From positions 1,054,001-1,118,000 of the forward strand of contig CAVZZP010000002.1 in assembly GCA_963779765.1 (NCBI GenBank): a stretch of 64,000 nt of DNA. Reading direction: 5' to 3'. Made by a program: the position numbers and the translations under genes. This DNA comes from Silicimonas sp963779765. Lineage in GTDB: Bacteria > Pseudomonadota > Alphaproteobacteria > Rhodobacterales > Rhodobacteraceae. A model generated the notes under the pieces. That model was not told the origin of the DNA, made no database searches, and saw only the letters and a program-made list of their open reading frames with translations. This document shows, in pieces, positions 1 through 8,346 of the stretch (its first letter is position 1; every line of letters starts with the position of its first letter).

Positions 1-1
1 T

Positions 2-418
2 ATGGACAGCGGAACTCTCCTTCCCCCACACTCTCAGACCAGCGTTGCCGATCACCTCGTTCGGCGGGGAACCCGTGCGTTTGCCGGGGTTCATCTTCTG
101 ATCGACGTGAGGAACGGACCGGGCTTCGACGACGAGGCCCGCGTAAGGCAGGCGATCCTCGACTGTGTCTCGGCCTGCGGCGCGACGCTTCTCCATCTCC
201 ACACGCACCGCTTTTCGCCGCAGGGGATTACCGGCGTCGCGGTACTGGCGGAAAGCCACATCGCCGCCCACACCTGGCCGGAGCACGGCTATGCCGCCTT
301 CGACATCTTCATGTGCGGGTCAGGCCGGCCCGAGGAGGCGATTGCCGTTCTCGCGCGCGCGTTCGAGACAGAGGACATCGGCGTGCGAGAAGTCCTGCGT
401 GGAGAAGTCTCCGTCTGA
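2..418 (+). CDS. speD: S-adenosylmethionine decarboxylase proenzyme (class 1B)
   Basis: Decarboxylates S-adenosylmethionine to supply aminopropyl groups for spermidine synthesis in the cytosol. The 138-residue product has the self-cleavage motif AESHIAAHTWPE: cleavage is expected before Ser85, which becomes the pyruvoyl cofactor, with His86 beside it. It is followed by YAAFDIFMCG, where Cys105 is the proton-donor cysteine of the family. Length is normal for the short prokaryotic form. The ATG lies at the second base of the window, so a longer N-terminus upstream cannot be excluded. The gene converges on groEL and ends in a shared palindromic terminator. Confidence 0.93.
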   Translation: MDSGTLLPPHSQTSVADHLVRRGTRAFAGVHLLIDVRNGPGFDDEARVRQAILDCVSACGATLLHLHTHRFSPQGITGVAVLAESHIAAHTWPEHGYAAFDIFMCGSGRPEEAIAVLARAFETEDIGVREVLRGEVSV

Positions 419-424
419 CAAAGA

Positions 425-449
425 AAAGGGCGCCTCGAGGGCGCCCTTT
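425..449. terminator. Bidirectional terminator between speD and groEL
   Basis: Perfect 10-bp inverted repeat AAAGGGCGCC (425-434) and GGCGCCCTTT (440-449) with a 5-nt loop. It lies between the convergent ends of speD and groEL. The A/T ends give U-rich tails in both directions, so it can serve both transcripts. Confidence 0.75.
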
Positions 450-472
450 CCGTCAAGCCGTCGGAACGGCTT

Positions 473-2110
473 TTACATCATGCCGCCCATGCCGCCCATG
501 TCGGGCATGCCGCCGCCAGCCGATTCCTTCTGCGGCCGATCCGCCACCATCGCTTCGGTGGTGATGAGAAGGCCCGCAATGGATGCAGCGTCCTCGAGCG
601 CGGTGCGGACGACCTTCGCGGGGTCGATCACGCCGAACTTGAAGAGGTCGCCGTATTCTTCGGTCTGAGCGTTGAAGCCGAACGAGAGGTCCGAGGATTC
701 CCGGATCTTGCCGGCAACGACAGCGCCGTCGACGCCCGCGTTCTCGGCGATCTGGCGCAGCGGAGCTTCCAGCGCGCGACGAACGATGGCGATGCCCGCG
801 TCCTGGTCGCTGTTCTCGCCCTTGACGCCATCCAGCTTCTTGCCGGCCTGAACCAGAGCCACACCGCCGCCGACGACGATGCCTTCCTGGACCGCGGCGC
901 GGGTCGCATTGAGCGCGTCGTCGACGCGGTCCTTGCGCTCCTTCACCTCGATCTCGGTCATGCCGCCGACGCGGATGACGGCAACGCCGCCCGCCAGCTT
1001 CGCAACACGCTCCTGCAGCTTCTCGCGGTCATAGTCCGAGGTGGTTTCCTCGACCTGCTGACGGATTTGCGAGACGCGGGCTTCGATCTCGGCCTTCTCG
1101 CCGCCACCGTCGATGATGGTGGTGTCGTCCTTCTTGATCAGGACGCGCTTGGCCGAACCCAGCATGTCGAGCGTGACGCTCTCCAGCTTCATGCCCAGGT
1201 CTTCCGAGATCACCTGGCCACCGGTCAGGATCGCGATGTCCTGAAGCATGGCCTTCCGACGGTCGCCGAAGCCCGGTGCCTTGACGGCAGCGATCTTCAG
1301 GCCGCCGCGCAGCTTGTTGACGACGAGCGTGGCCAGAGCCTCGCCCTCGACGTCCTCTGCGATGATGAGGAGCGGCTTCTGCGACTGGATGACCGACTCG
1401 AGCAGCGGAACCATCGGCTGAAGCGACGACAGCTTCTTCTCGTGGAGAAGGATAAGGCAGTCGTCCAGCTCGGCGGACATCTTCTCGGGGTTGGTCACGA
1501 AGTAGGGCGAAAGATAACCACGGTCGAACTGCATGCCTTCGACGACCTCGGTCTCGGTCTCGAGGCCCTTGTTCTCTTCGACGGTGATGACGCCGTCGTT
1601 GCCGACCTTCTGCATCGCGTCGGCGATCTGGCGGCCGATCTCGCTTTCGCCGTTGGCCGAAATGGTGCCGACCTGCGCGACTTCGGCGCTGTCGGTCACG
1701 TCACGGGCGGCGGCCTTGATGGCCTCGACGACCTTCGAAACGGCGAGGTCGATGCCGCGCTTGAGGTCCATCGGGTTCATGCCGGCCGCGACCGACTTCA
1801 TGCCCTCGGTCACAAGAGCCTGGGCCAGCACGGTGGCGGTGGTGGTGCCGTCGCCGGCTTCGTCATTGGTGCGAGAGGCGACTTCTTTCACCATCTGCGC
1901 GCCCATGTTCTCGAACCGGTCTTCCAGTTCGATTTCCTTCGCAACCGTCACACCGTCTTTGGTGATGCGCGGAGCGCCGAAGGATTTTTCAAGCACCACG
2001 TTGCGGCCTTTCGGGCCGAGCGTGACTTTTACCGCGTTTGCAAGGGTATTCACACCCTTCAGCATGCGGTTACGGGCATCGGTATCGAATCTGACGTCCT
2101 TAGCAGCCAT
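473..2110 (-). CDS. groEL: Chaperonin GroEL (Hsp60)
   Basis: ATP-driven 14-mer folding chamber that works with GroES in the cytosol. The 545-residue protein starts MAAKDVRFDTDARNRML, has the equatorial ATP-binding stretches TLGPKGRNVV and DGTTTATVLAQAL, and ends in the usual Gly-Met-rich tail PDMGGMGGMM. Length is exactly that of the family. It is the second gene of groES-groEL, about 50 bp downstream of groES, and shares its CIRCE/sigma70 control region. No sign of a second, divergent copy in this window. Confidence 0.98.
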   Translation of the reverse strand: MAAKDVRFDTDARNRMLKGVNTLANAVKVTLGPKGRNVVLEKSFGAPRITKDGVTVAKEIELEDRFENMGAQMVKEVASRTNDEAGDGTTTATVLAQALVTEGMKSVAAGMNPMDLKRGIDLAVSKVVEAIKAAARDVTDSAEVAQVGTISANGESEIGRQIADAMQKVGNDGVITVEENKGLETETEVVEGMQFDRGYLSPYFVTNPEKMSAELDDCLILLHEKKLSSLQPMVPLLESVIQSQKPLLIIAEDVEGEALATLVVNKLRGGLKIAAVKAPGFGDRRKAMLQDIAILTGGQVISEDLGMKLESVTLDMLGSAKRVLIKKDDTTIIDGGGEKAEIEARVSQIRQQVEETTSDYDREKLQERVAKLAGGVAVIRVGGMTEIEVKERKDRVDDALNATRAAVQEGIVVGGGVALVQAGKKLDGVKGENSDQDAGIAIVRRALEAPLRQIAENAGVDGAVVAGKIRESSDLSFGFNAQTEEYGDLFKFGVIDPAKVVRTALEDAASIAGLLITTEAMVADRPQKESAGGGMPDMGGMGGMM

Positions 2111-2162
2111 GTCGCTTGCTCCTGAATTTGTTTGTTTGGATCGGATGATGCGGAAAGACCGC

Positions 2163-2474
2163 TCAGGCGGCTTTCACGGCGGAGGCGGCTTCGAGGATCC
2201 CGAGGATGTCGGTTTCCTTCATGATCAGAAGCTCGTCGCCGTCGATGGTGACCTCGGTGCCCGACCATTTGCCGAACAGGATGCGGTCGCCGACCTTGAC
2301 GTCCATCGCGATCCGGTCGCCGTCTTCGTCCTTCGAGCCGGCTCCGACCGCAACGACCTCACCCTCGGCGGGCTTTTCCTTGGCGTTGTCGGGGATGATC
2401 AGACCACCCTTGGTCTTCTCGGTGCCCTCGACGCGGCGGACGAGGACGCGATCGTGAAGCGGGGTAAATGCCAT
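2163..2474 (-). CDS. groES: Co-chaperonin GroES (Hsp10)
   Basis: Heptameric lid of the GroEL chamber. The 103-residue protein contains the signature PLHDRVLVRRVEG, the mobile-loop segment EKTKGGLIIPD, and a C-terminal beta region IDGDELLIMKETDILG. I chose the ATG at 2474, not the in-frame start 15 codons upstream, because MAFTPLHDRVLV is the standard N-terminus and a GGAGCG ribosome binding site lies about 6 nt before it. The longer start would also sit inside the CIRCE operator. First gene of the heat-shock operon. Confidence 0.97.
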   Translation of the reverse strand: MAFTPLHDRVLVRRVEGTEKTKGGLIIPDNAKEKPAEGEVVAVGAGSKDEDGDRIAMDVKVGDRILFGKWSGTEVTIDGDELLIMKETDILGILEAASAVKAA

Positions 2475-2505
2475 TTTGAACGCTCCTTGGTTCAGATTTC
2501 TCCCG

Positions 2506-2532
2506 TTGGCACTCGCCATGGCAGAGTGCTAA
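2506..2532. promoter_or_regulatory. CIRCE operator (HrcA binding site) of groESL
   Basis: Inverted repeat TTGGCACTC (2506-2514), 9-nt spacer, GAGTGCTAA (2524-2532). It matches the CIRCE consensus TTAGCACTC-N9-GAGTGCTAA with one mismatch (A to G in the plus-strand left arm). It lies just downstream of the predicted transcription start and upstream of groES, so HrcA bound here would block the operon until heat shock. hrcA itself is not in the window. Confidence 0.9.
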
Positions 2533-2539
2533 CGAGCCG

Positions 2540-2568
2540 GAGATAGGGAAAGGTTGGCTGCGTGTCAA
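2540..2568 (-). promoter_or_regulatory. Sigma70-type promoter of groESL
   Basis: On the minus strand a perfect -35 hexamer TTGACA (2563-2568) is followed after 17 nt by TATCTC (2540-2545). The predicted start falls at the edge of the CIRCE element, the usual arrangement for HrcA repression. I saw no separate sigma32-type promoter. Confidence 0.7.
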
Positions 2569-2651
2569 CGGCAAGGATCACATTCCTGCGATGCCTTTTT
2601 TATGACAAGGATCGTCGCCAGATAACAGTGGACCCGATTGGAGACAACCGC

Positions 2652-3641
2652 ATGATCCGCCTCCTGGCAGCCGCCCTGTCCGCCCTGACGATGAGCCTCG
2701 CACCCGGTCTCGCCACCGCGCAAAGTTGCGGTACCGAAGACCTGATCGCAGAGCTCGACGATGCCCGGAAAGCAAGGCTCGACGCTCTGGTGGCCGAACA
2801 CCCCTTCGCCGAGGGCACGCTCTTCCGCGCCACTAAGGAGGGCAGCGACGTCACTGTGGTCGGCACCATTCACCTTCCCGACCCCCGTCTCCAACCGATG
2901 GTCGATACGCTCGAAGCCGACGTCCGGGCGGCGGACGTCCTGATCATCGAGGCCTCATCGGAGGACGAAGCGGGGCTCGCGACGCTGGCGGCGACGAAGC
3001 CCGAGATGTTCTTCCTGACCGAAGGTCCGACCCTGATCGACATGCTGACCGAAGCCGAGTGGTCGGAAGTCACGGATCGCCTTGCCGCCATCGGCGTCCC
3101 CGGCTTCATGGCCGCGAAGTTCCAGCCCTGGTATCTGTCCATGACGCTTGCCGTCCCACCTTGTGCGATGACGTTGCTGCAGCAGGGCCAGGTCGGCCTG
3201 GACCGGCAGCTCGAGATCATAGCGACCGACGCGCAGGTGCCGGTCGCGACGCTCGACGACGCCGAGGCGCTTCTGAAGCTCTTTTCGGACGAGCCCATGG
3301 ACGCGCAGCTCGACGGGCTTCGGGTAACGCTCGAAACGCAAGCCGATGGCAACGCCTCCACCTCGACGCTGATCGAGGCCTATTTCGACGGACGCACCCG
3401 CGAAGCCTGGGAGTTCGGACGCATCCAGATCGAGGAATCGGGCGTCGCCAACGGCGCCGAGATGTTCGAAGAGGTCAATCAGTCGCTCCTCATCGGCCGG
3501 AACCAGTCTTGGGAACCGCTGATCGTCGACCTGGTCGACAGCAAGAACGCCGTGATCGCCGTCGGCGCGGCGCACCTTTCCGGCGAATCCGGCGTGTTGA
3601 GATCGCTCGAGCGCGCCGGCTACGAAATCGCGCCGTTCTAG
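2652..3641 (+). CDS. TraB/GumN family protein (exported)
   Basis: 329 residues. The chosen ATG begins a clear signal peptide, MIRLLAAALSALTMSLAPGLATA; an in-frame ATG 30 codons upstream would bury it. The family signatures are present: VVGTIHLPDPRLQP near the N-terminus, then VLIIEAS, and the C-terminal VGAAHLSGESGVLRSLERAGY. TraB/GumN proteins are proposed metalloprotease-like enzymes with conserved histidines and glutamates (GTIH, EA, GAAHL), but no bacterial member has a firm substrate. Likely periplasmic. Its 3' end overlaps the convergent EamA gene by 3-4 bp. Confidence 0.85.
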   Translation: MIRLLAAALSALTMSLAPGLATAQSCGTEDLIAELDDARKARLDALVAEHPFAEGTLFRATKEGSDVTVVGTIHLPDPRLQPMVDTLEADVRAADVLIIEASSEDEAGLATLAATKPEMFFLTEGPTLIDMLTEAEWSEVTDRLAAIGVPGFMAAKFQPWYLSMTLAVPPCAMTLLQQGQVGLDRQLEIIATDAQVPVATLDDAEALLKLFSDEPMDAQLDGLRVTLETQADGNASTSTLIEAYFDGRTREAWEFGRIQIEESGVANGAEMFEEVNQSLLIGRNQSWEPLIVDLVDSKNAVIAVGAAHLSGESGVLRSLERAGYEIAPF

Positions 3642-4540
3642 GCCGCGGCGGCTCGCCGGCGCGCCATCTGCTCGCGGTGAAGCATGTAGAGCCCCGTCCC
3701 GATGATGATGGCCGTGCCGACCCAGGTCCAGCCATCCGGAAACTGGCCGAAGACGAGAAAGCCGTACATCGTGCCCCAGATGATCAGCGAATACTGAACG
3801 GGCGCCACGACGACGGCGAGGGCGATTTCAAGCGACTTGATCACGCAAAGCTCGGCCAGGGCCGCGAGAATCGCGATGCTCACGCAGAGCGCGATCTCGA
3901 GGCCGGTCTCGGGCCAGCGCCACAGGAACGGCAACGGAATAGTCAGAACGGCGCTGCCGACGAAAGCGGTATAGGCGATGGTCGTCGCGGTCTTGTCGGT
4001 GCGCGACAGCGCCCGCGAGATGATCTGCCGGACCGAGAACAACGTCGCAGCGACGATCACCAGAAGGGCCGCGGGGTGCATGACCCCAAGCCCGGGCCGG
4101 ATGACGACGAGCGTCCCCAGGAATCCTGCCCCGACCGCGATCCACCGACGCATGCCCACGGGCTCCTTCAGCAGGAACGCGGCCATGATCGTCACGATGA
4201 AGGGCGCCACGAAGCTGATCGCCACGGCATCGGCCAGCGGAATGTAACTGACGGCGAATATGAAGATCGTCGCGGACGCCGCCGCGCAGGCCCCTCGCGC
4301 GATCTGCATTCCGGGGTTCGCAGTCGCCAGAAGCTGCGGCCCCTTGAGGACAAGCAACACGACCGCCGCAATCAGCAGCCCGAGTTGTCTGATCCAGACG
4401 ATCTGCACGGGGTGCAGCGTCTCGGTCAGGAACTTGGCCTGCGTGTCGACGGCCGAGAACAGGAACATGCCAAGCGCCATCAGCGCCACGCCGCGTCCGT
4501 TTCTCAGCGCAACAGGTTCCGCCGTCGAGACCGGCGCCAT
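3638..4540 (-). CDS. EamA/DMT family permease
   Basis: About 300 residues with some ten predicted membrane helices, for example MALGMFLFSAVDTQAKFL, QLGLLIAAVVLLVL and ATIFIFAVSYIPLADAVAI. This is the drug/metabolite transporter pattern with two EamA repeats (roughly residues 15-145 and 155-290). The inner-membrane exporter's substrate cannot be told from sequence. I set the start at the ATG before APVSTAEP; a longer TTG-started reading adds about 86 residues of GC-rich, non-membrane sequence that looks non-coding. Divergent from ffh. Confidence 0.85.
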   Translation of the reverse strand: MAPVSTAEPVALRNGRGVALMALGMFLFSAVDTQAKFLTETLHPVQIVWIRQLGLLIAAVVLLVLKGPQLLATANPGMQIARGACAAASATIFIFAVSYIPLADAVAISFVAPFIVTIMAAFLLKEPVGMRRWIAVGAGFLGTLVVIRPGLGVMHPAALLVIVAATLFSVRQIISRALSRTDKTATTIAYTAFVGSAVLTIPLPFLWRWPETGLEIALCVSIAILAALAELCVIKSLEIALAVVVAPVQYSLIIWGTMYGFLVFGQFPDGWTWVGTAIIIGTGLYMLHREQMARRRAAAA

Positions 4541-4637
4541 GGGGGCGTTGGTGACCAGGGTCTTGCTCCTAGTGGGAAAGCCCGCCCATAGAGACCGGAT
4601 CCCGTCAGGGGCGCAAGGCCGCTTGGACCCTTCCGGC

Positions 4638-4666
4638 TTGACATACAGACATGCCGGGCCTATCCC
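4638..4666 (+). promoter_or_regulatory. Predicted sigma70 promoter of the ffh-rpsP-rimM operon
   Basis: Consensus -35 TTGACA (4638-4643), 17-nt spacer, TATCCC (4661-4666). It lies in the 279-bp gap between the divergent EamA gene and ffh and would give a leader of about 145 nt before the ffh ATG. The rest of the gap is GC-rich and I see no other feature in it. Confidence 0.5.
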
Positions 4667-4819
4667 CCGCCCGACCTCCGGGAGAGACAGTCCTCCCGGT
4701 CCCGTGCTCGGCATGGGATCGCCCCCCACCAGCGCGTCGCGCCCGTGGGGGCGTTTGGCGTTTTGGCGGTCCGGACCTATCTCCGGGCCAGGGATCAACG
4801 AGGCAGAGGAGCCCGAGCG

Positions 4820-6317
4820 ATGTTCGAGAACCTGTCAGATCGCCTTTCAGGCGTCTTCGACCGGCTGACCAAGCAGGGCGCGCTGTCCGACGACGACGTG
4901 AAGGCGGCATTGCGCGAGGTCCGGGTGGCCCTTCTCGAGGCCGACGTCTCGCTGCCCGTCGCCCGCGACTTCGTGGCCGCCGTGCAGGAAAAGGCGACCG
5001 GGCAATCCGTCACCCGTTCCGTCACCCCGGGCCAGCAGGTGGTCAAGATCGTCCACGACGAACTTGTCCACATCCTCAAGGGCGACAGCGACCCCGGCGT
5101 CCTCAAGATCGACAACCCGCCCGCGCCGATCCTGATGGTCGGCCTCCAGGGCTCGGGCAAGACGACGACCACCGCGAAACTCGCCAAGCGGCTCAAGGAC
5201 CGTGAGGGCAAGCGCGTCCTCATGGCGTCCCTCGACACCAACCGCCCCGCCGCGATGGAACAGCTTGCCATCCTCGGCGCGCAGATCGGCGTCGATACCC
5301 TCCCCATCGTCAAGGGCGAGGACCCCGTCCAGATCGCGAAACGCGCCAAGACGCAGGCGTCGCTCGGCGGCTACGACGTCTATATGCTCGACACCGCGGG
5401 CCGGCTGCACATCGACGAGGAACTCATCGCCCAGGCCGCCGCCGTCCGCGACGTGGCAAACCCGCGCGAGACGCTTCTCGTCGTCGACGGCCTGACCGGC
5501 CAGGACGCGGTGAACGTCGCGACCGAATTCGACGACAAGATCGGCGTCACTGGTGTCGTCCTTACCCGGATGGACGGCGACGGACGCGGCGGCGCGGCGC
5601 TGTCGATGCGCGCCATCACCGGCAAGCCCATCCGCTTCGTCGGCCTCGGCGAGAAGATGGACGCCATCGAGACCTTCGAGCCGGAGCGTATCGCCGGCCG
5701 AATCCTCGGCATGGGCGACATCGTGGCCCTGGTCGAAAAGGCGCAGGAGACCTTCGAGGCCGAGCAGGCCGAGCGCATGATGAAGCGGTTCCAGAAGGGC
5801 CTTTTCAACATGAACGACCTGAAGGGTCAGCTCGACCAGATGCTCAAGATGGGTGGCATGGAGGGCATCATGGGGATGCTCCCCGGCATGGGCAAGATGA
5901 AGGCCCAGATGAACGAGTTCGGCTTCGACGACAAGATCCTGCGCCAGCAGATGGCCCTGATCGAACTCGATGACCAAGAAGGAACGCGCCAACCCGCAGA
6001 TCCTCCAGGCCAGCCGCAAGAAAAGGATCGCGGCGGGTGCCGGCATGGACGTCTCCGACCTGAACAAGCTTCTCAAGATGCACCGCCAGATGGCGGACAT
6101 GATGAAGAAGGTCGGCAAGATGGGGAAAAAGGGCATGATGCGCCAGCTCGGCGGCCTCATGGGCAAGGGCGGCGCGGGCGGTGGCGGCGGGATGCCAAGC
6201 CAGGCCGAGATCGAAGCGGCGCAGAAGCAGCTTGGCTCGATGCCCGGCGGCTTTCCCGGCCTCGGCGGCGGCGCACAGCTCCCTCCCGGCCTTGCAGGGT
6301 TCGGGAAGAAGAAGTGA
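4820..6317 (+). pseudogene. ffh: Signal recognition particle protein Ffh, frameshifted in the M domain
   Basis: SRP GTPase that binds 4.5S RNA and signal sequences and targets ribosomes to FtsY. From the ATG at 4820 the N and G domains are complete: LMVGLQGSGKTTTTAKLA (G1), DTNRPAAMEQL, LLDTAGRLHID-type G3 (seen as MLDTAGRLHIDEE), and VLTRMDGDGRGGAAL. The M domain begins normally to LRQQMALIE, then the frame is lost. The next frame continues SMTKKERANPQILQASRKKR and the Met/Gly-rich tail to GLAGFGKKK, stop at 6317. Removing one base around 5964-5966 joins them into a normal 498-residue protein. The uncorrected frame runs on into the following acetyltransferase. Ffh is essential, so a sequence error is more likely than a real lesion. 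Confidence 0.9.
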
Positions 6318-6871
6318 CTTTGACGGTGGTCGACTTCCGCGTTCCCGAACTCGAAACCGAGCGCCTGCGGCTTCGCTTGCCGAAGGCGTCCGATCTCGAT
6401 GCGCATCTGGCCTTCCGTGCATCCGAAAGGTCGCGCATCGTCGGCGGTCCCTTCGACGCGACCTCAAGCTTCCATCACCTCGAAAGCATCGTCGGTCAAT
6501 GGCACCTGCGCGGCTACGGCCGCTGGATGGTCGCCGACCGGCAGACGGACGAACCTTACGGCATCGTCGGCCTCTACCATCCTTTCGACTGGCCCGAGCC
6601 CGAGATCGGCTGGACGGTCTACGAGGCTGCGGAAGGCAAGGGCATCGCACGGGAAGCAGCCGAGGCCTCTCGCAGCTTTGCCTACGACGTCCTCGGCTGG
6701 ACACGCGTCGTCAGCCTGATCCTCCCTGACAACCTGCGGTCGGCCCGTCTGGCCGAACGGATGGGCTGCCGCAAGGACGGCACGCACGACCATCCGGAGT
6801 ATGGGGTTCTCGACGTCTGGGTCCATCTTGCTCCCGACGAGATCAAATCCGGAAAGGGAGCGGCCGCATGA
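6314..6871 (+). CDS. GNAT family N-acetyltransferase (first of pair)
   Basis: 185 residues, RimJ/RimL-like: PELETERLRLRLPKASDLDAHLAF is the typical N-terminal strand, and GWTVYEAAEGKGIAREAAEASRSFAYD carries the acetyl-CoA loop. GTG start at 6314 overlaps the ffh stop by 4 nt (GTGA), implying translational coupling. It lies in the same frame as the N-terminal part of ffh only because of the ffh indel, so an apparent Ffh-GNAT fusion is not real. Acceptor substrate unknown. Confidence 0.85.
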   Translation: MTLTVVDFRVPELETERLRLRLPKASDLDAHLAFRASERSRIVGGPFDATSSFHHLESIVGQWHLRGYGRWMVADRQTDEPYGIVGLYHPFDWPEPEIGWTVYEAAEGKGIAREAAEASRSFAYDVLGWTRVVSLILPDNLRSARLAERMGCRKDGTHDHPEYGVLDVWVHLAPDEIKSGKGAAA

Positions 6872-7443
6872 CGGCCCGACACCTCTCCGCCACCGCCGGT
6901 CCCGCCGAGGCGATCGCCGCGACGTTTGCGGCCTGCGTGCCGCACCTCGATACCGAGCGGACACGCCTCCGCGCTCCTCGTCTTGGCGACTTCGACGCCT
7001 ACAGGCAGATCGTGGGCTCCGAGCGCGGACGCCACATGGGCGGCCCGATGGACGACGAGGCGGCGTGGTTCGATTTCATCTCGCTCTCGTCCTGCTGGAT
7101 GCTCCACGGACACGGAGGCTGGTCCGTCGAAGATCGCAGGACGGGCGAACTTCTGGGCTTCGTCCTCCTTGGCCTCGAACCAGGCGACCGGGATGTCGAA
7201 CTCGGATTCCTGTTCCTCGAGACCGCCGAAGGACAGGGCTATGCCTTCGAGTCCGCCGTCGCCGTCCGGGACTGGGCCTTCCGCGAGCTTCGCCTCGCGT
7301 CGCTCGACAGCTACGTCGCCGCGGCGAACACCCGGTCCCAGGCTCTTGCCCGGCGGCTCGGCGCCACCGACGAGACGCCCGCGGACTGGGACGACGCGGA
7401 CACGCGCGTCTTCCGTCACCGAAACCCCGGGGCGCGGTCATGA
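6868..7443 (+). CDS. GNAT family N-acetyltransferase (second of pair)
   Basis: 191 residues, RimJ/RimL-like: HLDTERTRLRAPRLGDFDAY at residues 28-47, then ELGFLFLETAEGQGYAFESAVAVRDWAF with the acetyl-CoA binding loop. The ATG overlaps the previous stop by 4 nt (ATGA). Together with the preceding gene it forms a tandem pair of related but clearly diverged acetyltransferases inside the SRP/ribosome-maturation operon. The position suggests, but does not prove, a protein N-terminal or ribosomal-protein target. Confidence 0.85.
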   Translation: MTARHLSATAGPAEAIAATFAACVPHLDTERTRLRAPRLGDFDAYRQIVGSERGRHMGGPMDDEAAWFDFISLSSCWMLHGHGGWSVEDRRTGELLGFVLLGLEPGDRDVELGFLFLETAEGQGYAFESAVAVRDWAFRELRLASLDSYVAAANTRSQALARRLGATDETPADWDDADTRVFRHRNPGARS

Positions 7444-7461
7444 CCGACATCCGCACCGACG

Positions 7462-7494
7462 CAATACCGACGCGATACCGACGTGATACCGACG
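7462..7494 (+). repeat. Three 11-bp tandem repeats upstream of chorismate mutase
   Basis: Consecutive copies CAATACCGACG, CGATACCGACG and TGATACCGACG at 7462-7472, 7473-7483 and 7484-7494. They differ only in the first two bases. They fall in the 79-bp gap after the second GNAT gene, about 30 bp before the chorismate mutase ATG. A 28-codon reading frame crosses them (7440-7526), but 11 bp is not a codon multiple and nothing supports it as a gene. Confidence 0.7.
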
Positions 7495-7522
7495 GCCGTT
7501 TTCGCCCTTCGAGGACCCTTCC

Positions 7523-7819
7523 ATGACCGACAACGCCACCCGCGCCGCCGAGCTTCTGTCCGGCCACCGCGCCAGCATCGACCGGCTGGACGCGATCCTC
7601 GTCTACACGCTTGCCGAGCGCTTCAAGCACACGCAGGCGGTCGGACGGCTGAAGGCCGAACACAAGCTGCCGCCCGCCGACAAGAACCGTGAGGCCCAGC
7701 AGATCGAACGCCTCGAATGGCTATCGAAGGAAGCGGACCTCGATCCCGAATTCGCCAAGAAATTCCTGAACTTCGTCATTCAGGAAGTTATCCAGCATCA
7801 CCTTCAACATCAGAAATAG
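7523..7819 (+). CDS. Chorismate mutase (AroQ class)
   Basis: 98 residues, all-helical AroQ fold: RASIDRLDAILVYTLAERFKHTQAVGRLKAEHKLPPADKNREAQQ holds the expected Arg, Lys and Gln active-site positions, and the third helix ends in FLNFVIQEVIQHHLQHQ. It converts chorismate to prephenate for Phe/Tyr synthesis. Monofunctional; no prephenate dehydratase or dehydrogenase domain is attached. It is embedded between the GNAT pair and rpsP and probably cotranscribed with ffh and rpsP. Confidence 0.9.
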   Translation: MTDNATRAAELLSGHRASIDRLDAILVYTLAERFKHTQAVGRLKAEHKLPPADKNREAQQIERLEWLSKEADLDPEFAKKFLNFVIQEVIQHHLQHQK

Positions 7820-7838
7820 AAGAAGAGGAACACAGACC

Positions 7839-8237
7839 ATGGCCATGAAAATACGCCTTGCCCGCGGAGGCTCGAAGAAGCGCCCGTTCTATCGCATCGT
7901 CGCCACCGACAGCCGGATGCCGCGCGACGGCCGCTTCCTCGAGAAGCTCGGCACCTACAATCCGCTCCTCCCGAAGGACTCCGAGGACCGCATCAAGATG
8001 GACGTCGAGCGCGTCAAGCATTGGCTGAGCGAAGGCGCCCAGCCGACCGATCGCGTCGCGCGCTTCCTGGAAGCCGCTGGCGTTATTGAGAAAAAGACCC
8101 GCTCCAACCCCGACAAGGCAAAGCCGGGCAAGAAGGCCCAGGACCGCGCCGACGAGCGTGCCGCCAAGGCTTCCGCTGCCGCCGAGGCCTCCGCTGCTCC
8201 GGCAGAGGAAGCCCCGGCCGAGGAGACGGCGGAGTAA
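7839..8237 (+). CDS. rpsP: 30S ribosomal protein S16
   Basis: 132 residues. MAMKIRLARGGSKKRPFYRIVATDSRMPRDGRFLEKLGTYNPL is the S16 signature (about residues 1-43). The C-terminal third is a lysine/alanine-rich low-complexity extension ending AEEAPAEETAE, common in alphaproteobacteria. A GAAGAGGAA ribosome binding site lies upstream of the ATG. First of the ribosome-biogenesis pair with rimM. Confidence 0.97.
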   Translation: MAMKIRLARGGSKKRPFYRIVATDSRMPRDGRFLEKLGTYNPLLPKDSEDRIKMDVERVKHWLSEGAQPTDRVARFLEAAGVIEKKTRSNPDKAKPGKKAQDRADERAAKASAAAEASAAPAEEAPAEETAE

Positions 8238-8286
8238 TCCGCCCGCTTCGATGCCGCTTGGGGCGCATTCTTGGCTTGCGAGACGG

Positions 8287-8311
8287 ACGGGCGGCAGTCG
8301 CCCGCCCGTTT
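8287..8311 (+). other. Intercistronic hairpin between rpsP and rimM
   Basis: ACGGGCGG (8287-8294) pairs with CCGCCCGT (8302-8309), followed by only two to three Ts. In the 109-bp gap between rpsP and rimM it could act as a partial terminator or a processing site that keeps S16 expression above RimM. Confidence 0.4.
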
Positions 8312-8346
8312 GGCCTTGCGTGCCGCGCAGGCCTTGAGGCCATGAC

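Noticed and set aside
4847..6406. 519-codon antisense frame over ffh, and others antisense to groEL and gpmI
   Set aside because: High GC and strong third-position bias create such frames; none has a family motif or a ribosome binding site.
4820..6871. Ffh-acetyltransferase fusion protein
   Set aside because: The junction is out-of-frame Ffh M-domain sequence; a one-base correction separates two normal genes overlapping as GTGA.
7462..7494. CRISPR-like array
   Set aside because: Only three 11-bp contiguous repeats with no spacers and no cas genes.
7440..7526. 28-codon frame between the second GNAT and chorismate mutase
   Set aside because: Although its ATG overlaps the GNAT stop, it consists largely of the 11-bp repeats and overlaps the next gene; no independent support.
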